Of a stretch of DNA of 64,000 bases, positions 1-12,046 are shown in pieces. Below the pieces are notes generated by a model. The model searched no databases. It was not told the DNA's origin and worked only from the letters and a program-made list of their open reading frames with translations. Made by a program: the position numbers and the translations under genes. The stretch covers positions 13,974,560-14,038,559 of the forward strand of contig CM046293.1 in NCBI GenBank assembly GCA_025267735.1. The letters are read 5' to 3'. Positions within the stretch are counted from its first letter, which is position 1; the number at the start of each line of letters is the position of its first letter. Source of the DNA: Mactra quadrangularis (lineage: Eukaryota; Mollusca; Bivalvia; Venerida; Mactridae).

Positions 1-367
1 GAGGCAATGTGTCACATAACATATTTGAAATAACAACTTTCATCAGTCTGAAATATTTGACATTAAAATAATTTGTGACAACACTTCCCTGACAGTTGAC
101 TCAATAATACTTACATTCAAATTTCATCAGGAATTTCTTGTCAAGCATGAAAATGAGATCAAAATTACTGGATAAATGAGCACATATTACATTTTATAAC
201 CCACACAACAGTTTATATTCAAGCTATTACAAGGTTGACTAATATGTATAATATTTTTTACAGAAATGATGAAAATATCAATTTTATTTGTTATAGGACT
301 TATTTGGCAACTGACAAAACTCAGAGATTTAAAAGAATTGTATCATACTACTTGTTTTGAAACAACT
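1..367. other. Unassigned AT-rich DNA
   Basis: No coding exon, RNA gene or clear repeat was recognised here. It may be intron of the FNDC3-type gene on the minus strand or its downstream flank. Confidence 0.4.
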
Positions 368-1172
368 ACTATCATATCAGCTAAACATAATCATCAGCAA
401 ACAGTTTGAGCAGCTAAATACATGATCAGCTTACGAACAACAAATCAGCTTAACATTATTATCAGCAAAACAGTACCATCACCTTAACAACAGAATCAGA
501 AAAAAGTTATGAGTAGCAAAACAAAATCATCAGCTAAGCAACATGATCAGCCAAACATAAAATCCAGCTAAACATCCTATTTAGCTAAACAACCTTTCAG
601 CTTATCTATATGATCAGCTAAATACAAAAATACCCAAATCATATTATAAACACCAAAATCAGATAAAAACCATGATCAGCCAAACATAAAAATCAGCTAA
701 ATTTACATGATCAGTCAAATATCATGATCAGCAAAATTTACATGATTGACAAAACATCAAGATCAGCAAAATTTACATGATCAGCCAAACATAAAAATCA
801 GCAAAATTTACGTAATCAGCCAAACATCATAATCAGCAAAATTTACATGATCGACCAAAACATCAAAATCAGCTAAATTTGCATGATCAGCCAAACATCA
901 TAATCAGCTAAATTTACATGATCAGCCAAACATCAAAATCAGCAAAATTTACATGATTGACCAAAACATCAAAATCAGCTAAATTTACATGATCAGCCAA
1001 ACATCATAATCAGCAAAATTTACATGATCGACCAAAACATCAAAATCAGCTAAATTTACATGATAGCCAAACATCAAAATCAGCAAAATTTACCCGATCA
1101 GCCAAACATCAAAATCAGCAAAATTTACATGATCAGCCAAACATCAAAATCAGCTAAACACAATATTTAGCT
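368..1172. repeat. 35-bp minisatellite (CATGATCAGCCAAACATnA type)
   Basis: An AT-rich tandem array built on a 35-bp unit of two half-units, each containing ATCAGC followed by an AAA-rich stretch. The period is 35 bp where CAGCAAAATTTA recurs at 1081 and 1116. The left part (368-640) is degenerate and the middle and right are most regular. Direct repeats are head to tail with no unique spacers, so this is a satellite and not a CRISPR array. Confidence 0.85.
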
Positions 1173-1964
1173 AGACAACATCACCAAGTGTTCGTACTAA
1201 ATATTCAGGCCTAAGAATAAGAAAGCAGAAAACAGAACAACAAAAGTGCAGCAAAAAACATTTTAGTATTCAGATGAGTAATCGAAGAGAAAATCCAACA
1301 AGTGAGACAGACAAAGCAACAATTAGACAATAGTTTCAGCAACACACAAAGCTCTGTCTCTGTATCTAAACAATGAATCAATTCTGATAAAAGAATAATA
1401 AATGGTCTAGACTTACAGAGACTAGAGCTGACATAAGAATATCTTGTATGCATGATTATATATATAATACCATCAGAATATTGGGAAGAAAAGCACCACA
1501 CTCAGACAAATAACTTTTCTATGACCTGTCTGAGAATAATTCCAGTACAAGACTTGTTGATTCTAGAGACAATTTCTATAATCAAATAATATATCAGGAA
1601 AAATAACAAAGAATTTGACATTGTTGATGCTTATATTGGAGAAATCGCAGGTTTAGCGGAAAACAATCATAACTCAATATAAGAAATGAGTGAGTTACGA
1701 CCATTTTGCGCTAAACTCACGAATTGGACTAGACTACAGAGTGTCACAGCTTCCATATGTTTGTGCCATGGTCATTTAAATAGAGGTGATGACATAAATT
1801 AGGCTTAACACTTAAAAGCAACACTTCAGATTCAAACAGACAACCTCTTGAGTTGTATGCCAACACACTACCAAGATGTCATAAAAGCTAGCTTGAAGGC
1901 AAGGCAGAACATATTAAGTGCTTTATTAAACTTTGCGACACCAATACCCTCATACACCTAGCTT
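1173..1964. other. Non-coding stretch with one foldback element
   Basis: No exon was recognised. The only structure seen is the small foldback element at 1646-1724, listed separately. Confidence 0.4.
1646..1724. mobile_element. Small foldback element, TTTAGCGCAAAA family, copy 1
   Basis: About 75-80 bp imperfect palindrome. The left arm reads approximately AGGTTTAGCGGAAAACAATC and the right arm GACCATTTTGCGCTAAACTC, around a centre with AATATAAGAA. Related copies are at 16508-16590 and 56050-56124, so this is a dispersed foldback MITE rather than a unique hairpin. Confidence 0.65.
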
Positions 1965-2275
1965 CATAGTAACAAGTTATGCGATAGGTCATTAGAGTTT
2001 TTTTCAGGCCATTTTGGGGCCGAAATTGGGTCCCTGTGATTCCCCTCCCCAGCTTCATAGTAACACAAGTTCATCTATAGGTCATCAGTGGTTTTTTTTC
2101 AGGTCATTTTGGGACCAAAATTGGGTCCCATTCACCTACTTAGCCCCATAGTAACACAAGCTCATTGATAGGTCATCAGTGGTTTTTTTCAGGTCATTTT
2201 AGGGCCGAAATCGGGTCCCTGTAATACCCTCCCCAGCTTCATTATAAGTAACACACACTCATTGATAGGTCATAC
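1965..2275. repeat. ~93-bp tandem repeat, about 3 copies
   Basis: Three head-to-tail copies of a unit containing GATAGGTCATCAGTGG, a T tract, CAGGTCATTTTGGG, CCGAAATTGGGTCCC and CCCTCCCCAGCTTCAT. The repeated ATAGGTCAT word occurs near 1983, 2077, 2169 and 2264, giving a period near 93 bp. It has no coding potential. Confidence 0.8.
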
Positions 2276-3129
2276 ACCCTTTAGTCTAGACTAAATTAGA
2301 TCTATTATAACAGTAGGGGGGGGGGGGGGAGATTATCTTGATGTTTATAACATAATCAAAGCTTTGTTTGATAGTCTCATTTTATACTCAAATAATTATC
2401 ATGACCAGAGTCATTAGCGGAGAGTTTAAGCTAATCACTAAAATGTCACATTTTATAACTTAACAACAGAAAATGTCACCATAGTAACCAAGTTTCATCA
2501 ACTCAGCATGATAATGATATGGTTGGAAACTCTATTATTATTACTATTATGATCTATTACTCTATAATCAATTATAGGAATTAAGAGTTTTTATCTTACA
2601 AATTTCTGATGTGGACTTCAAATATTGACCACTAATAAACCGTTGGCAGGTCAATCCCAATTTTTTTTTGGAGGGGGGAGGGGCTTCATAATGGCCGCCA
2701 CAGGCTTTGAACAGAATTTTAACAGATAAAATTGGGGTCATTGAGTGCTGAAAAATGGCATGGCGCTAAATGGTGATAAGAAAACTTGTTTTCTGTCCCT
2801 GAAAAGTACAAAATGGCATCACTATCATCAGAGTGGAAGCTGAACCATTGTTTATATCACCATGTTGTATATAAGGTTACTATTAGGTCAATAGGGGTTC
2901 AGTTTTGGGTTTCATCTCCTAGATAGAATGCAATAGGGTCAGTTCAGGTAGGCTGAATATCAGCGATATTACAACTAAATCTGACTCAGTAAGGGTCCCT
3001 TTTAAGCTAGTACTGTACATTTAGTTCTGAATTTGTAAACAGTACCACTGAGCTCTCACTATAGACATTAAAAGTCCTGAGTCAACAAGTTTGATGATTC
3101 AAAACCCAAGTTTTGACATTATTTCTTAT
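2276..3129. other. Non-coding stretch with a G tract
   Basis: A run of about 14 G residues lies near 2316-2330 and another G-rich tract near 2670-2685. No gene was recognised. Confidence 0.4.
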
Positions 3130-3240
3130 GTTTGACAATAAAGTTTTGGATGGGATTCGAACCAACGAGAAGCTGGCTATCCAATGATTACCAGTCATAC
3201 TTCCTAACCGCTCAGCCACACTTGCTCCTCAATAATCACT
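3130..3240 (-). repeat. tRNA(Ser/Leu)-like SINE head, family C
   Basis: On the minus strand the sequence reads GTGTGGCTGAGCGGTTAGGA, an A-box-like start, and later GGTTCGAATCCCATCC, a B-box-like T arm. The same ~100-bp block, with CTGGCTATCCAATGATT in the middle, recurs near 40150-40235 and 56595-56690. It is therefore read as a SINE rather than a functional tRNA. Confidence 0.6.
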
Positions 3241-4899
3241 AGTAAAAGACATTGGGCAAGTGGACTTAAGGCAATGACTGAAACATGAATCTTAATAACA
3301 ATGCTAGACATATATAATCTATACAATCTAAAATTCATCACAGACTGGTACCCTCCCCTCCCCCTATTGTGATCAATGTACAACAAATATATCATAAAAC
3401 CAGAGACCAGTCTAAGCAGATGTTTTCAGCAATTATCTAGTCAAGTTTTTGGACTACAAGAGAAACCAGACATAGAACTCTGGAGCCTTTATTTCATTAA
3501 AACTTTAAACTAGCATTTTGTAGTTTCTGGTAGGTAATTATTGTTGAAATTCTGCCAAAAACAAATAAATCTACATTTTCTGAAGCCACTATGAGGCTAT
3601 GCACTTATAAAATTGTGTTGCTAAGTAACGGTAATAGAAAAAATGCTTTTTTAGGATGTTTTTTAGTATTGGTAAGTAAATTTAAAAAATATACCGTCTA
3701 GCTTTGAAAGGACATTATGCCTACCCCCCCCCCACCCACCCACGGATATATTCAGTAATATGAAATTTGCGATGAAACTGAAAATAGTGTTATAAAAAAT
3801 ATTAAAATACTCATCCTGATAACCCAGTCAGATTTATTCTCAGACGTTGAAAATTTGAAATTTCTTAGAGAAAAATTATGCTATAGACTTGTAAATTTAA
3901 GTTTTCACAATTTTTTTACATTTTAACATTATGGGGAAAGCCCCAGATGTTTCCCCTGTTTAGCCCCAGTTGAAAAACTTTCTCGTTCTAATGCTGTACA
4001 TACAGGATCCAAGTTTTAAGGGTACCTGCATTTGAGGGTTAAGCTAATACTGATTTCTGGAAGGCATAATCAATAAAAATCTTTAAACACATGTATCATT
4101 ATGAAACAAAACAGTTAAGTTTAAAATAAAAATATTTCCAAATACTGTTGCTTATTCAGGTCCATCATGTCCCCAGTACTGTAAATATGCAATTGGGAAA
4201 AGTTTCCTTAATCAGCGAAAAAGCAAAACAAGTAAATTTCCAGTCTTCGCCTTAACCCGAAAGCAAGGAAATTGGGTGAGTATATAATTCAAACCATCAC
4301 AAAGCTCCAGGCTTAGTGTAGATGGTAATAAATTCTAATCCTATACCACAACCACTCATACTCTAAGAATTCAATGTATTTGGAGACAGAACCTCAAGTA
4401 TGGATCTAAATTTAACAGAAATATCAATGCAATAAGCTTCAAATAGAAACATGTTATCACTCAAACATAACTATCAGCCATGTATCAGTAGAGTGCATGG
4501 TAGCAATTGAAAACATCAAACAATTTAAATGCACATTTAGATATCAATATTAGAGCAAGATTAAACAGTTTAAAATTATTCTAGTAAATTAAAAGCTTGT
4601 ATTTTTGTAACTTTGTGTAGATCTTGATGCTGTTCTGCAACTATCAGAATTACATTTTATTGAGCAGTTATTACCTTAACACACAAGCCTGAAGCCTAGA
4701 CTAGTGAAAACTGATTCCGGCTAGTGGCTATTGCTTGTTTCACAGACTCCGGAAAATGATAAAATGGTAACTTTGCCCTTTGCTTTTTAGCATTATAAAT
4801 CAGGCTTGTGATCAAGTTTAAGGCAATGACTGAGTTAGTATATCTAAATTGGCTGTCGTAAAAAAGGTAACTATTTATGGAGTGGTTATTTCAAGTGAA
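3241..4899. other. Non-coding stretch
   Basis: A C tract near 3723-3742 is the only low-complexity feature. No exon with a protein match was recognised on either strand. Confidence 0.4.
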
Positions 4900-5320
4900 C
4901 ATTACTTAGGAAAAAGGTAGTAGAAGGGAGAGATGTGAAGAGGTGTCTATTACAGGGTCAGTTATTTTTGTTGAAGCTGGTTGAAATATCAAAGGGGCTG
5001 TAGTTGAGAGGAGACCATTGCAACAGAGGTCATATTCAATAAACTTTACAAAATAGTAGGAAACTTAAAGGGGCTCTTGTCAATACTCAGTATGTTGCTA
5101 AAAGATGGTGTCTTTTCATAAAAAATATCAAAAAGAAACTTGAAAAAACTATTGTTAAGAGGTGCTTTTTACAAAAAGGGTCATTTTCTAAGAAGAAAAC
5201 TTGAAAGAACTGTTGTTTAGTTTAGAAGTGCCTGTTACAGAAAGGGTCATTTTCTTAGAAGATTAAACTTAAAGGGGCCATTTTTAAAAGGCTGTTCAAG
5301 AAATAAGGTTTTTAAGATAG
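4900..5320. repeat. Degenerate ~60-bp tandem repeat
   Basis: Phrases such as AAAGGGTCATTTTCT, AGAAAACTTGAAAG and AAACTTAAAGGGGC recur at roughly 60-bp spacing, showing an old, diverged tandem array. The exact period and copy number cannot be fixed by eye. Confidence 0.5.
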
Positions 5321-6399
5321 GTTACACAAAATGCCCTGCAATCATATTTTCAAACCAGTTAACAATACGAACATGATAGTGCTTACAGCTTACACAGTAA
5401 AAACTGCTGTTAGTGTTATATAACCCAATTATAATGAGATAACTTTGATAAGACAAAAGCTATATATTTCAAATAAAACAATAAATCTCATGATTCATGA
5501 AAACAATTGCGTCACTGTTTAAACCTTCTTCCGGTGAAATACATTTACTTAAACAATGAATTTCGACAAACATGAGAAAAAAATAAAATCATGAAAATTT
5601 TAAGGCAAAAAAAATTCCATAAGTCCCCTAATAAAAAAATCTTCAATTACTAATACATGTAAGAATTCAACCCACATTTCATTAGATAAATATAACTATG
5701 TTTCAGGATATGAAGTGAGTCACCAATTTATCAGTACATAAAACTGAAAGCGTACCTTAGAAACATTGTCTTTTCCAAGAAAATACAAAAAAATATTATC
5801 AACATATGAGAGTGAACTAAAAAGTAAGAAAACAATGAACAGCCTCAGAGTATCATTAAACTGATGGTTAACATCACTCAACATACAGGTCATATTCTAG
5901 GTCATGCGTGTTTTTGTACTTTAAACATTGGACTTGTCCACTAAATAGGTGAATAAGCTAATGCATGAACAGCATATTACTGATTTAAACATACCACTTT
6001 GTAATTTAACATTTATTTTAAATAGTTAACGAGTGCTCATTTTTGATTTTATATGATAATATGTTTATAAAATAAGTGTATTTAACTTAACTATAAAATT
6101 GTAAGAATAATTCACCCCTAAAAATTGGTATGTAATGAAACTGGCTATGTTTATATACGCAATGTTTAAGTGGACGACCTGTAATAAGTTTTTGTAAACA
6201 AACTATAGTTTGTTTTGTGGGTCATTCATGTTTTTGTACATTTATGATTCTATTAACCAGTCATGAAGTGAAATTAACCTTAGAGTATTATATTTATACA
6301 TAAACTGTTCTTCATATGGCACTGGATTTTATCACAAAAACAATTCATTAATAAATAGACTATTTTAGGAACAGTACCCATACACAATTTAAATAAACC

Positions 6400-6456
6400 A
6401 AAGGGAGGTAATCCAATCTAAAACACTGCTTCAATATTCAACGGTTACCTCCCTTT
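6400..6456. repeat. Short inverted repeat, 12-bp arms
   Basis: The arm AAAGGGAGGTAA at 6400-6411 is perfectly inverted as TTACCTCCCTTT at 6445-6456 around a 33-bp centre. The size suggests a tiny foldback MITE. Confidence 0.6.
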
Positions 6457-7249
6457 ACAAACAGATGCATCATAAAGGATAAATTATAAATCAACATCTT
6501 TAGTAAATTGGGGCAAAATTTATGTAATTTGAGGTACAAGCAAGCTTATCACGCTCACTTAACATTTGTTGAATTAATCCATCCTTGCCTTAACACACTT
6601 GTACACAGCCCAAGATAAATGAAAATTGATTCGAGCTAGTCAAAAACACTGATGCATTTGAATAGCACAAAACATTTGAGTTATCTTTAGACTTCAGTGT
6701 ACAAAATAAGGATGTGGTTGCCCAAACTAAATAGCAGTTGTCCCAGTCAACCAATCATCCACTAATTTTGTAGACTGAGACTATATCAAGATTTTTAATT
6801 TATGGGTTATTCCCTGATGTTCGAACAAAACTTTACCTCTACAATAAACTGTAAGGTGTACTGAGAACAATAGGATTTATAAACCTGTCAATGTGAGTGG
6901 AAAAAAACCCAATATTTTGCCTTCCGGATACCTAATGCCCAAGTCATGATTCTAATATACATAGAATAATTAGAATTATACAAATAGAGGATAGTTGTCA
7001 ACCTTGCGATAAGATTGATTATTATTTCACCAAGTGAGCTCAGAAAACATATTTTCATTAGTGACAAAGCCATGAGTGAAAATATCATTTACTGAGTTGA
7101 CTAGTTGAAATAAAAATGATCTTACCTTAAAGTTGACGTTCTGTTTCTTTCATACTTAGTTTGGTGTTTTATCAAAAGCAATTTTTTACAAATTAAAACA
7201 TGACGTCATTTCTTCTACAAAATGATGTTTTTTATCGTCTAAGACATGT

Positions 7250-7312
7250 CATTGATGATATAAAAGATTATATTTTCACTACAATGAAAATATAAAAAGT
7301 TTATCATCATTG
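7250..7312. repeat. AT-rich hairpin
   Basis: A perfect 10-bp inverted core (TATATTTTCA, six-base loop, TGAAAATATA) is flanked by pairing outer arms with ATGATATAAA and TTTATCATCAT. It is palindromic and AT-rich, with no evidence of function. Confidence 0.5.
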
Positions 7313-7840
7313 TATATTTTCATCAAATAATGCCATGTTTCACCGTAAAGCATGAAAGAAAAGTTAATTATTTGACAATATATTCACAACAGATGGTAAA
7401 ACAGTTGAAATATAAATGAAACAATTTACATACAGTCATGAAAATAATAAATTTATTCACAACATTCTAGTTAAAATATTCAGGAAGCTTTTCAGCCAAG
7501 GAGTGGCAGAATAAGCAGAAATTGCATACATACAGTAATATAGAACGAGATAACTGAGTTCAATAGTAGGATGTTGATGATGTCATTATAATGATAAGAT
7601 GACTCAATACATGGTCGGTGGTAGTACGCGGTAACTATCATGTACAATTCATGAACATTAATGTCAGACAAATGTTTCATCATTGACTATTGGATTTAGG
7701 TAAACATTTTGAAATATCACCATGGAAACACATGATGCAACTTGTCCTAGAATTTCTATTTGCTACTTTCCCAAATGGTTATGTCATTGGGCTGGTAATC
7801 ATTGGATTACCAGCTCCGCATTGGTTCAAATCCCATCCAA

Positions 7841-8122
7841 CAAGTAAATCTGTGAGCTAATGCTCACTAGTGATACCCCCGCAAAAATCTAAAAATATGC
7901 GACGAACAGGAAGTAGATGAGCAAGGAGCATGAAATCGCTTTACACCACATGGGACTATGGGATGAAGCAATATGCAAAGTATTAGGCTGCTGCATGTTA
8001 TATAGTTGCTGAGAAAACTGTGACGGAAATTTTGTAACGGACGGACGCACGGACACACGAACGAACGGACGCACGGACAAGGGTAAAACAGTATACCCCC
8101 CTCTTCTTCGAAGCGGGGGTAT
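7841..8122 (-). mobile_element. MITE-like element ending in ATACCCCCGC, copy 1
   Basis: This copy is inverted relative to the one at 31829-32084. Both share the whole body, including GGACGGACGCACGGAC-type repeats and ATGCAGCAGCCTAATACTTTGC, and both carry ATACCCCCGC and GCGGGGGTAT as inverted repeats. The shared sequence continues about 30 bp past one of these to GTAAATCTGTGAGC. No transposase frame exists, so it is non-autonomous. Short open frames inside it are element sequence and not host genes. Confidence 0.8.
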
Positions 8123-8425
8123 AAAAAATTCCCTGTTGTTTTCTTTAGCAAGAAACTTTCTTCTGCTAGCTTAGTACTGTAGGACTGGGAATCAGACTTG
8201 AAAGTGATTAATAAATTGTAATATTATAACTAAATTAATATACACTAGTCATTCTATAATGGCTTCTTACATTTCTATAATAATCCATATGACAGTAATA
8301 ACCATAAATTTTCCAAACCACTAGCCCCAAATTGTTACTTTATAAAAATAAAGGGCAAAATTATCAACTAGCCAAGTCAATGTCAAAATACTTATATATA
8401 AGAAGTTTCACAAGCACCAGTCACC

Positions 8426-8650
8426 GGGAAACTCAACAGTTTATTACTGGACAGTAGGTTCTGCTAAGATAGAAATTTTACAGGACCTAACTAAGTCTTA
8501 CAGGAACTAAAACATCTTACATATTTTGAATTGAAAATTGTGTAAATGAGATCTAATTTTTTTTGTGGGACAGTCTATTCTGTAAACCTGCAGATCTAGA
8601 GGGACCATCTATTTTTTTACTCCATCTATTATTGAAACTGTAAAGGCTGT
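8426..8650 (+). mobile_element. Interspersed repeat (GAAACTCAACAGTTTATTACT family), copy 1
   Basis: Shares an opening block (AAACTCAACAGTTTATTACT then GGACAGTAGG) and repeated TTACAGGAC phrases with the copies at 16645-16825 and 32205-32450. The 32-kb copy ends in CTGTGACTG, the inverse of its CAGTCACAG start, suggesting a short terminal inverted repeat. Confidence 0.65.
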
Positions 8651-9384
8651 CAGTAAGACTAGGAAAGAGAAAATTTAAAAATGTATGCATTATACACGAT
8701 GCAGGAATTAAAATATAATTAAATCAGATATATAATGTATCATTAATTAATTTGATTAAAGACAGCTCCCAGAAAATGAATATTAATTAATCACTAGATT
8801 ATAACATATCCATGTACTGTTGAATTGTAGAACACATAATTTACATACAATGTTACAGACCACAACCACCAGACAAAATACATCAATGATAACAGCCCTG
8901 ACTGAGCCTTACATTTTCTCTAACCAATCCTACACTTAAGGACGGATTTCTCCAAAATCACCTCAGTTGATGATACCGTTACTATCACCATCTGTTTATT
9001 GTCCATGAAATTAAAATGACATTTTTCACAGCATGAACAATTAATTATCTCCACACACTGTAGTCTAGAGCTGATAAGCCAGACTTATTATGTTGTACAG
9101 CATTGGATAAAATTATCCACCAGCCTGACTATATGAAATCAGTAACAGTCATCACTTTTAAGAATATTGAGTGCTAGCCCAATCTATCATAGTACAAAGT
9201 AAATGACAAAATTACCAACTAGCCTGACAACATGAAATGACCCTAAGTTCTAACCCTAACTTCCACTAGCCCTCAATCAATATCACAAATTCCAAGCATC
9301 AAGCTAAAGGGTCAAGGCGACAACTATACTAAATTTTTACAAGCCCACAATCAATTTTCATGAGTCTCAAGCTGTGTGCAGGCT
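8651..9384. other. Non-coding stretch
   Basis: No exon was recognised. The right end grades into the 74-bp tandem repeat that follows. Confidence 0.4.
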
Positions 9385-9625
9385 AGTGTGTAAAGGTGAT
9401 GACTGCAGTAATTGTCACTACCCCTGAAACAATTTGCACCAGTCCAAGACTTCAGGCCAGTGTGTTAAGGCAATGACTGCAGTAATTTTTTACCAGCCCT
9501 GAATCAATTTTCACCAGTCCCAGACTTCAGGCTAGTGTGTTAAAGCAATGACTGCAATAATTTTTACTAGCCTTGAATCAATTTTCACCATTCCCAGACT
9601 TCAGGCTAGTGTGTTAAGGCAATAA
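9385..9625. repeat. ~74-bp tandem repeat
   Basis: At least three head-to-tail copies of a unit with CAATTTTCACCAGTCC, AGACTTCAGGCTAGTGTG and TTAAGGCAATGACTGCA. Diverged copies extend leftward to about 9180, and related fragments occur near 4680 and 6590. Confidence 0.75.
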
Positions 9626-9876
9626 AAGTAGTATTAATTTGTCACCTGCTAATGTAAAGACTTAAGTACATGAGAAAAGACAAGACATATCATAGACTAA
9701 ATGTGACATGATATCACTGGATATATATATAATTTACATAACATAATACATCTTAAAATACCGGAAACATAAAATATAATGATGTCAGACTTTGATGTCA
9801 GCAGTAAGTTATAGTATAGTATCATTGTAAGATTATATGTACCAGATTACCTCTTTGGCTTAGATATTATATTGTC

Positions 9877-10046
9877 AGTGGGGCATACATTGACCCCTCT
9901 GATTTAAATACTTGATATTTGTTTGGTAATCCCAAAACCAAAACTACAGAAATCGATTTTTATCGACTGGGAATACAGAAGTACTGAAGTGAGTACTTAA
10001 ATCAGCGGGTTAAATCTATGCACCACTAACCATTGAATTAATTTTA
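9877..10046. mobile_element. Foldback MITE, CTGATTTAAATACT arms, copy 1
   Basis: The left arm has GCATACATTGACCCCTCTGA followed by TTTAAATACT. The right arm inverts it as AGTACTTAAATCAGCGGG and GCACCACTAAC. A second copy with closer arms is at 17789-17919, and a partial right end near 37455-37510. Confidence 0.6.
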
Positions 10047-11148
10047 CAATACCACAGTGACCATAGACCATGGATCCACTCCCAAGAAGATCAGCGTTAG
10101 AATTCAGGGGTGGAGTACCTCAACTTACTGTTTCATCAGCTAATATTCCGTCATGTCCCTGAAATCTTTCTCTAGTGGGTGTACATTTAGCAACAAGATT
10201 TAACGAGTGTCACATGCACAGGGCATTTTTTCAGTATGTGGGGAAGGGGTTTTACTCTATAATAGAACATTTGGAGAAATTTAAATGCAGTTTCATTGAC
10301 AGGGGAATGAAAAATCAAGTGTATTTGGGGAAAACTGCAGAATTTCAAAGAAATTTCAGATAGGGCCAGGCCCCTGTAAACGGCCCCTGTTATATAAAGA
10401 AAAAAACCTGCATGCATTTAGCATTAAAATGGAAAAATAACTTCCTTTTGGACAGGTGCATCCAGTTCAAACAAACCTATTAGGGATTTGGGCTGGAAAA
10501 AAACATAAATTCAAGTTCTGAATATAAACTATTTGACTTGAGACAGACTAATACATAGCACATTTTAGTAACTACTTAAAACTGAATTTATTAATGTATG
10601 CAAATGACATTATAATTGCATTGTTTGTCTCAGGTCAGATTTCACAAGCTATAACAAAAAGAGATAAGACCATGACAGTGTATATATTGTAGTAAGAATG
10701 TGAATGTGTTACCTATCATGAAGGCCATCCATGACAAAAATTATAAAACCTTCTGATTGAAAATAATTTTAATGTAGAGAAATGAGCCAATTAGCTAAAA
10801 CCCTCATTTATTATGGTTTGGTATGTGTAAAACATGTAACCACCATTTAAATTAGAAAAGATCTTGAGGGGTTAAACAAAAAGTTAAAATCTATACAAGT
10901 ACCGTATTTTCTATACTATACGCCCCTTCACTAATAAATGTCAAATTCTATATTTTGGAAAATAAAACAATTCATGACTTGTATATTTCATAATTTAATT
11001 TCAACATTTTACAATACTCATGTTATAGAATGCCCCTCCTTCCAAAATGTAGAACACCTCCAGAGGCATTTGATTGAAAATATATGGTAATGTGGGGTGT
11101 TTAATAAAGATTATAGGGTAATATAAAAGTTAAAACATGTCAACTTAC
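10047..11148 (-). other. Probable FNDC3 intron 3' of the first coding exon
   Basis: The sequence directly follows the GTAAGT donor of the FNDC3-type exon on the minus strand. No following exon with the expected continuation was found. The open frames near 10.2-10.4 kb show no recognisable protein. Confidence 0.5.
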
Positions 11149-12046
11149 CATGTATATGTTGTAGTTGTTCATCAACTCTTACATGAAATATTTCACCAGG
11201 GTTTATATGTACATGAACAACATGTTGTTGATGCCCCGTTGCCTGGTTACCGTTATTTACTGGAACTGAATTAGGACTAGGGGTACTAGCCCCTGACTGT
11301 GGAGGGGTCACAGGTGAACTACTGGTCGGAGATGCTGCCCCTGGCGCTGCAGGATGACAGATTCCAACAGGAGCACCAGCAGGTACAAAAGCTGACATTC
11401 CCATCGGAACTTGCATTGTTGTGGTCCCATGTGCTGTAGCTGACCCCATAACCCCTGAGGGTGAGGTCGTTGTCATAAAAGTCATTTGACCATCTGACTG
11501 TACCGTAACAGATGATCCGGGAACAACATCCGGCATATTGTCAGCGGTATGACCTAGACTAGTAGAATCATTACAACTGCCGGATACTTCCACCATGTCA
11601 GAATGTATTCCAGTGTCAACTGATGCACTATCTAATTCCTCAACATAATCAGATCTAGCATTATTATTACTATTGTCACTTTCCACTGGAATTTCAGTAT
11701 TCACTTCTTCAGACGAATCTATTGGTAAATGATTCTCTTTAGCGTTTATCGCACAACCGATTGCTGTCTCGTTATTATTATTCTCCGAAGGGTTTAACCT
11801 CATGTTTTTAGTAGATTTCTCGGCAGTAATGTCAATACTTTTAGTAGTAGCTTTCTCTTCAGCACTAAGTTCAGTTTCGGTATCACCGTTAGTCAAGTTT
11901 TCAATATCGTGGTCAATCTCTTGATCAAGTTCAGTAACAATTCCAGAATCTCCTAAATGGTTGCTTAGCGCCATCTCTTTATCTATGCCGTCATATTTAT
12001 ACTGGCCTTGTGTATCCAAGGAGAATAGGTTTGTAATATGTCAGCG
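11149..12046 (-). CDS. FNDC3: FNDC3-type protein, first coding exon (partial gene)
   Basis: This exon encodes the N-terminus of a fibronectin type III domain protein of the FNDC3A/FNDC3B family (Drosophila homologue: miles to go), membrane-anchored proteins with many FN3 domains. The exon's end reads VVHVHINPGEIFHVR followed by QLQHIHG. This matches the family's hallmark N-terminal V-x-V-NPGE-x-F-x-I-R motif that precedes its Pro-rich segment. The first ~250 residues are acidic and Ser/Thr/Asn-rich, then Pro/Ala/Gly-rich, and look disordered. An acceptor TTTCAG abuts 12046, an in-frame TGA follows it, and the first ATG in frame is at 11974 (context GAGATGG), so coding is 11974 down to 11149. 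The frame could also be opened by a TTG at 12019, which is unlikely in an animal. A GTAAGT donor starts at 11148, leaving phase 1. No later exon was found, so the next intron is probably longer than 11 kb. Confidence 0.8.

Larger units (their letters stand above)
5321..7840. other. Non-coding AT-rich stretch
   Basis: No gene was seen. Two short hairpins lie inside: 6400-6456 with 12-bp arms (AAAGGGAGGTAA and its inverse) and 7250-7312 with a perfect TATATTTTCA inverted core and matching outer arms. Confidence 0.4.

Noticed and set aside
368..1172. Regular short repeats resembling a CRISPR array
   Set aside because: Repeats are contiguous 35-bp units without unique spacers, in eukaryotic DNA with no cas genes.
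7867..8151. 94- and 63-codon open frames on the minus strand
   Set aside because: They lie within a MITE-like element that also gives an equivalent frame at 31792-32058. The shared peptide is element sequence.
12017..12019. TTG as the start of the FNDC3 exon's reading frame
   Set aside because: Animals normally start at ATG. An in-frame ATG in good context lies 45 bases further on at 11974, after an in-frame TGA upstream.
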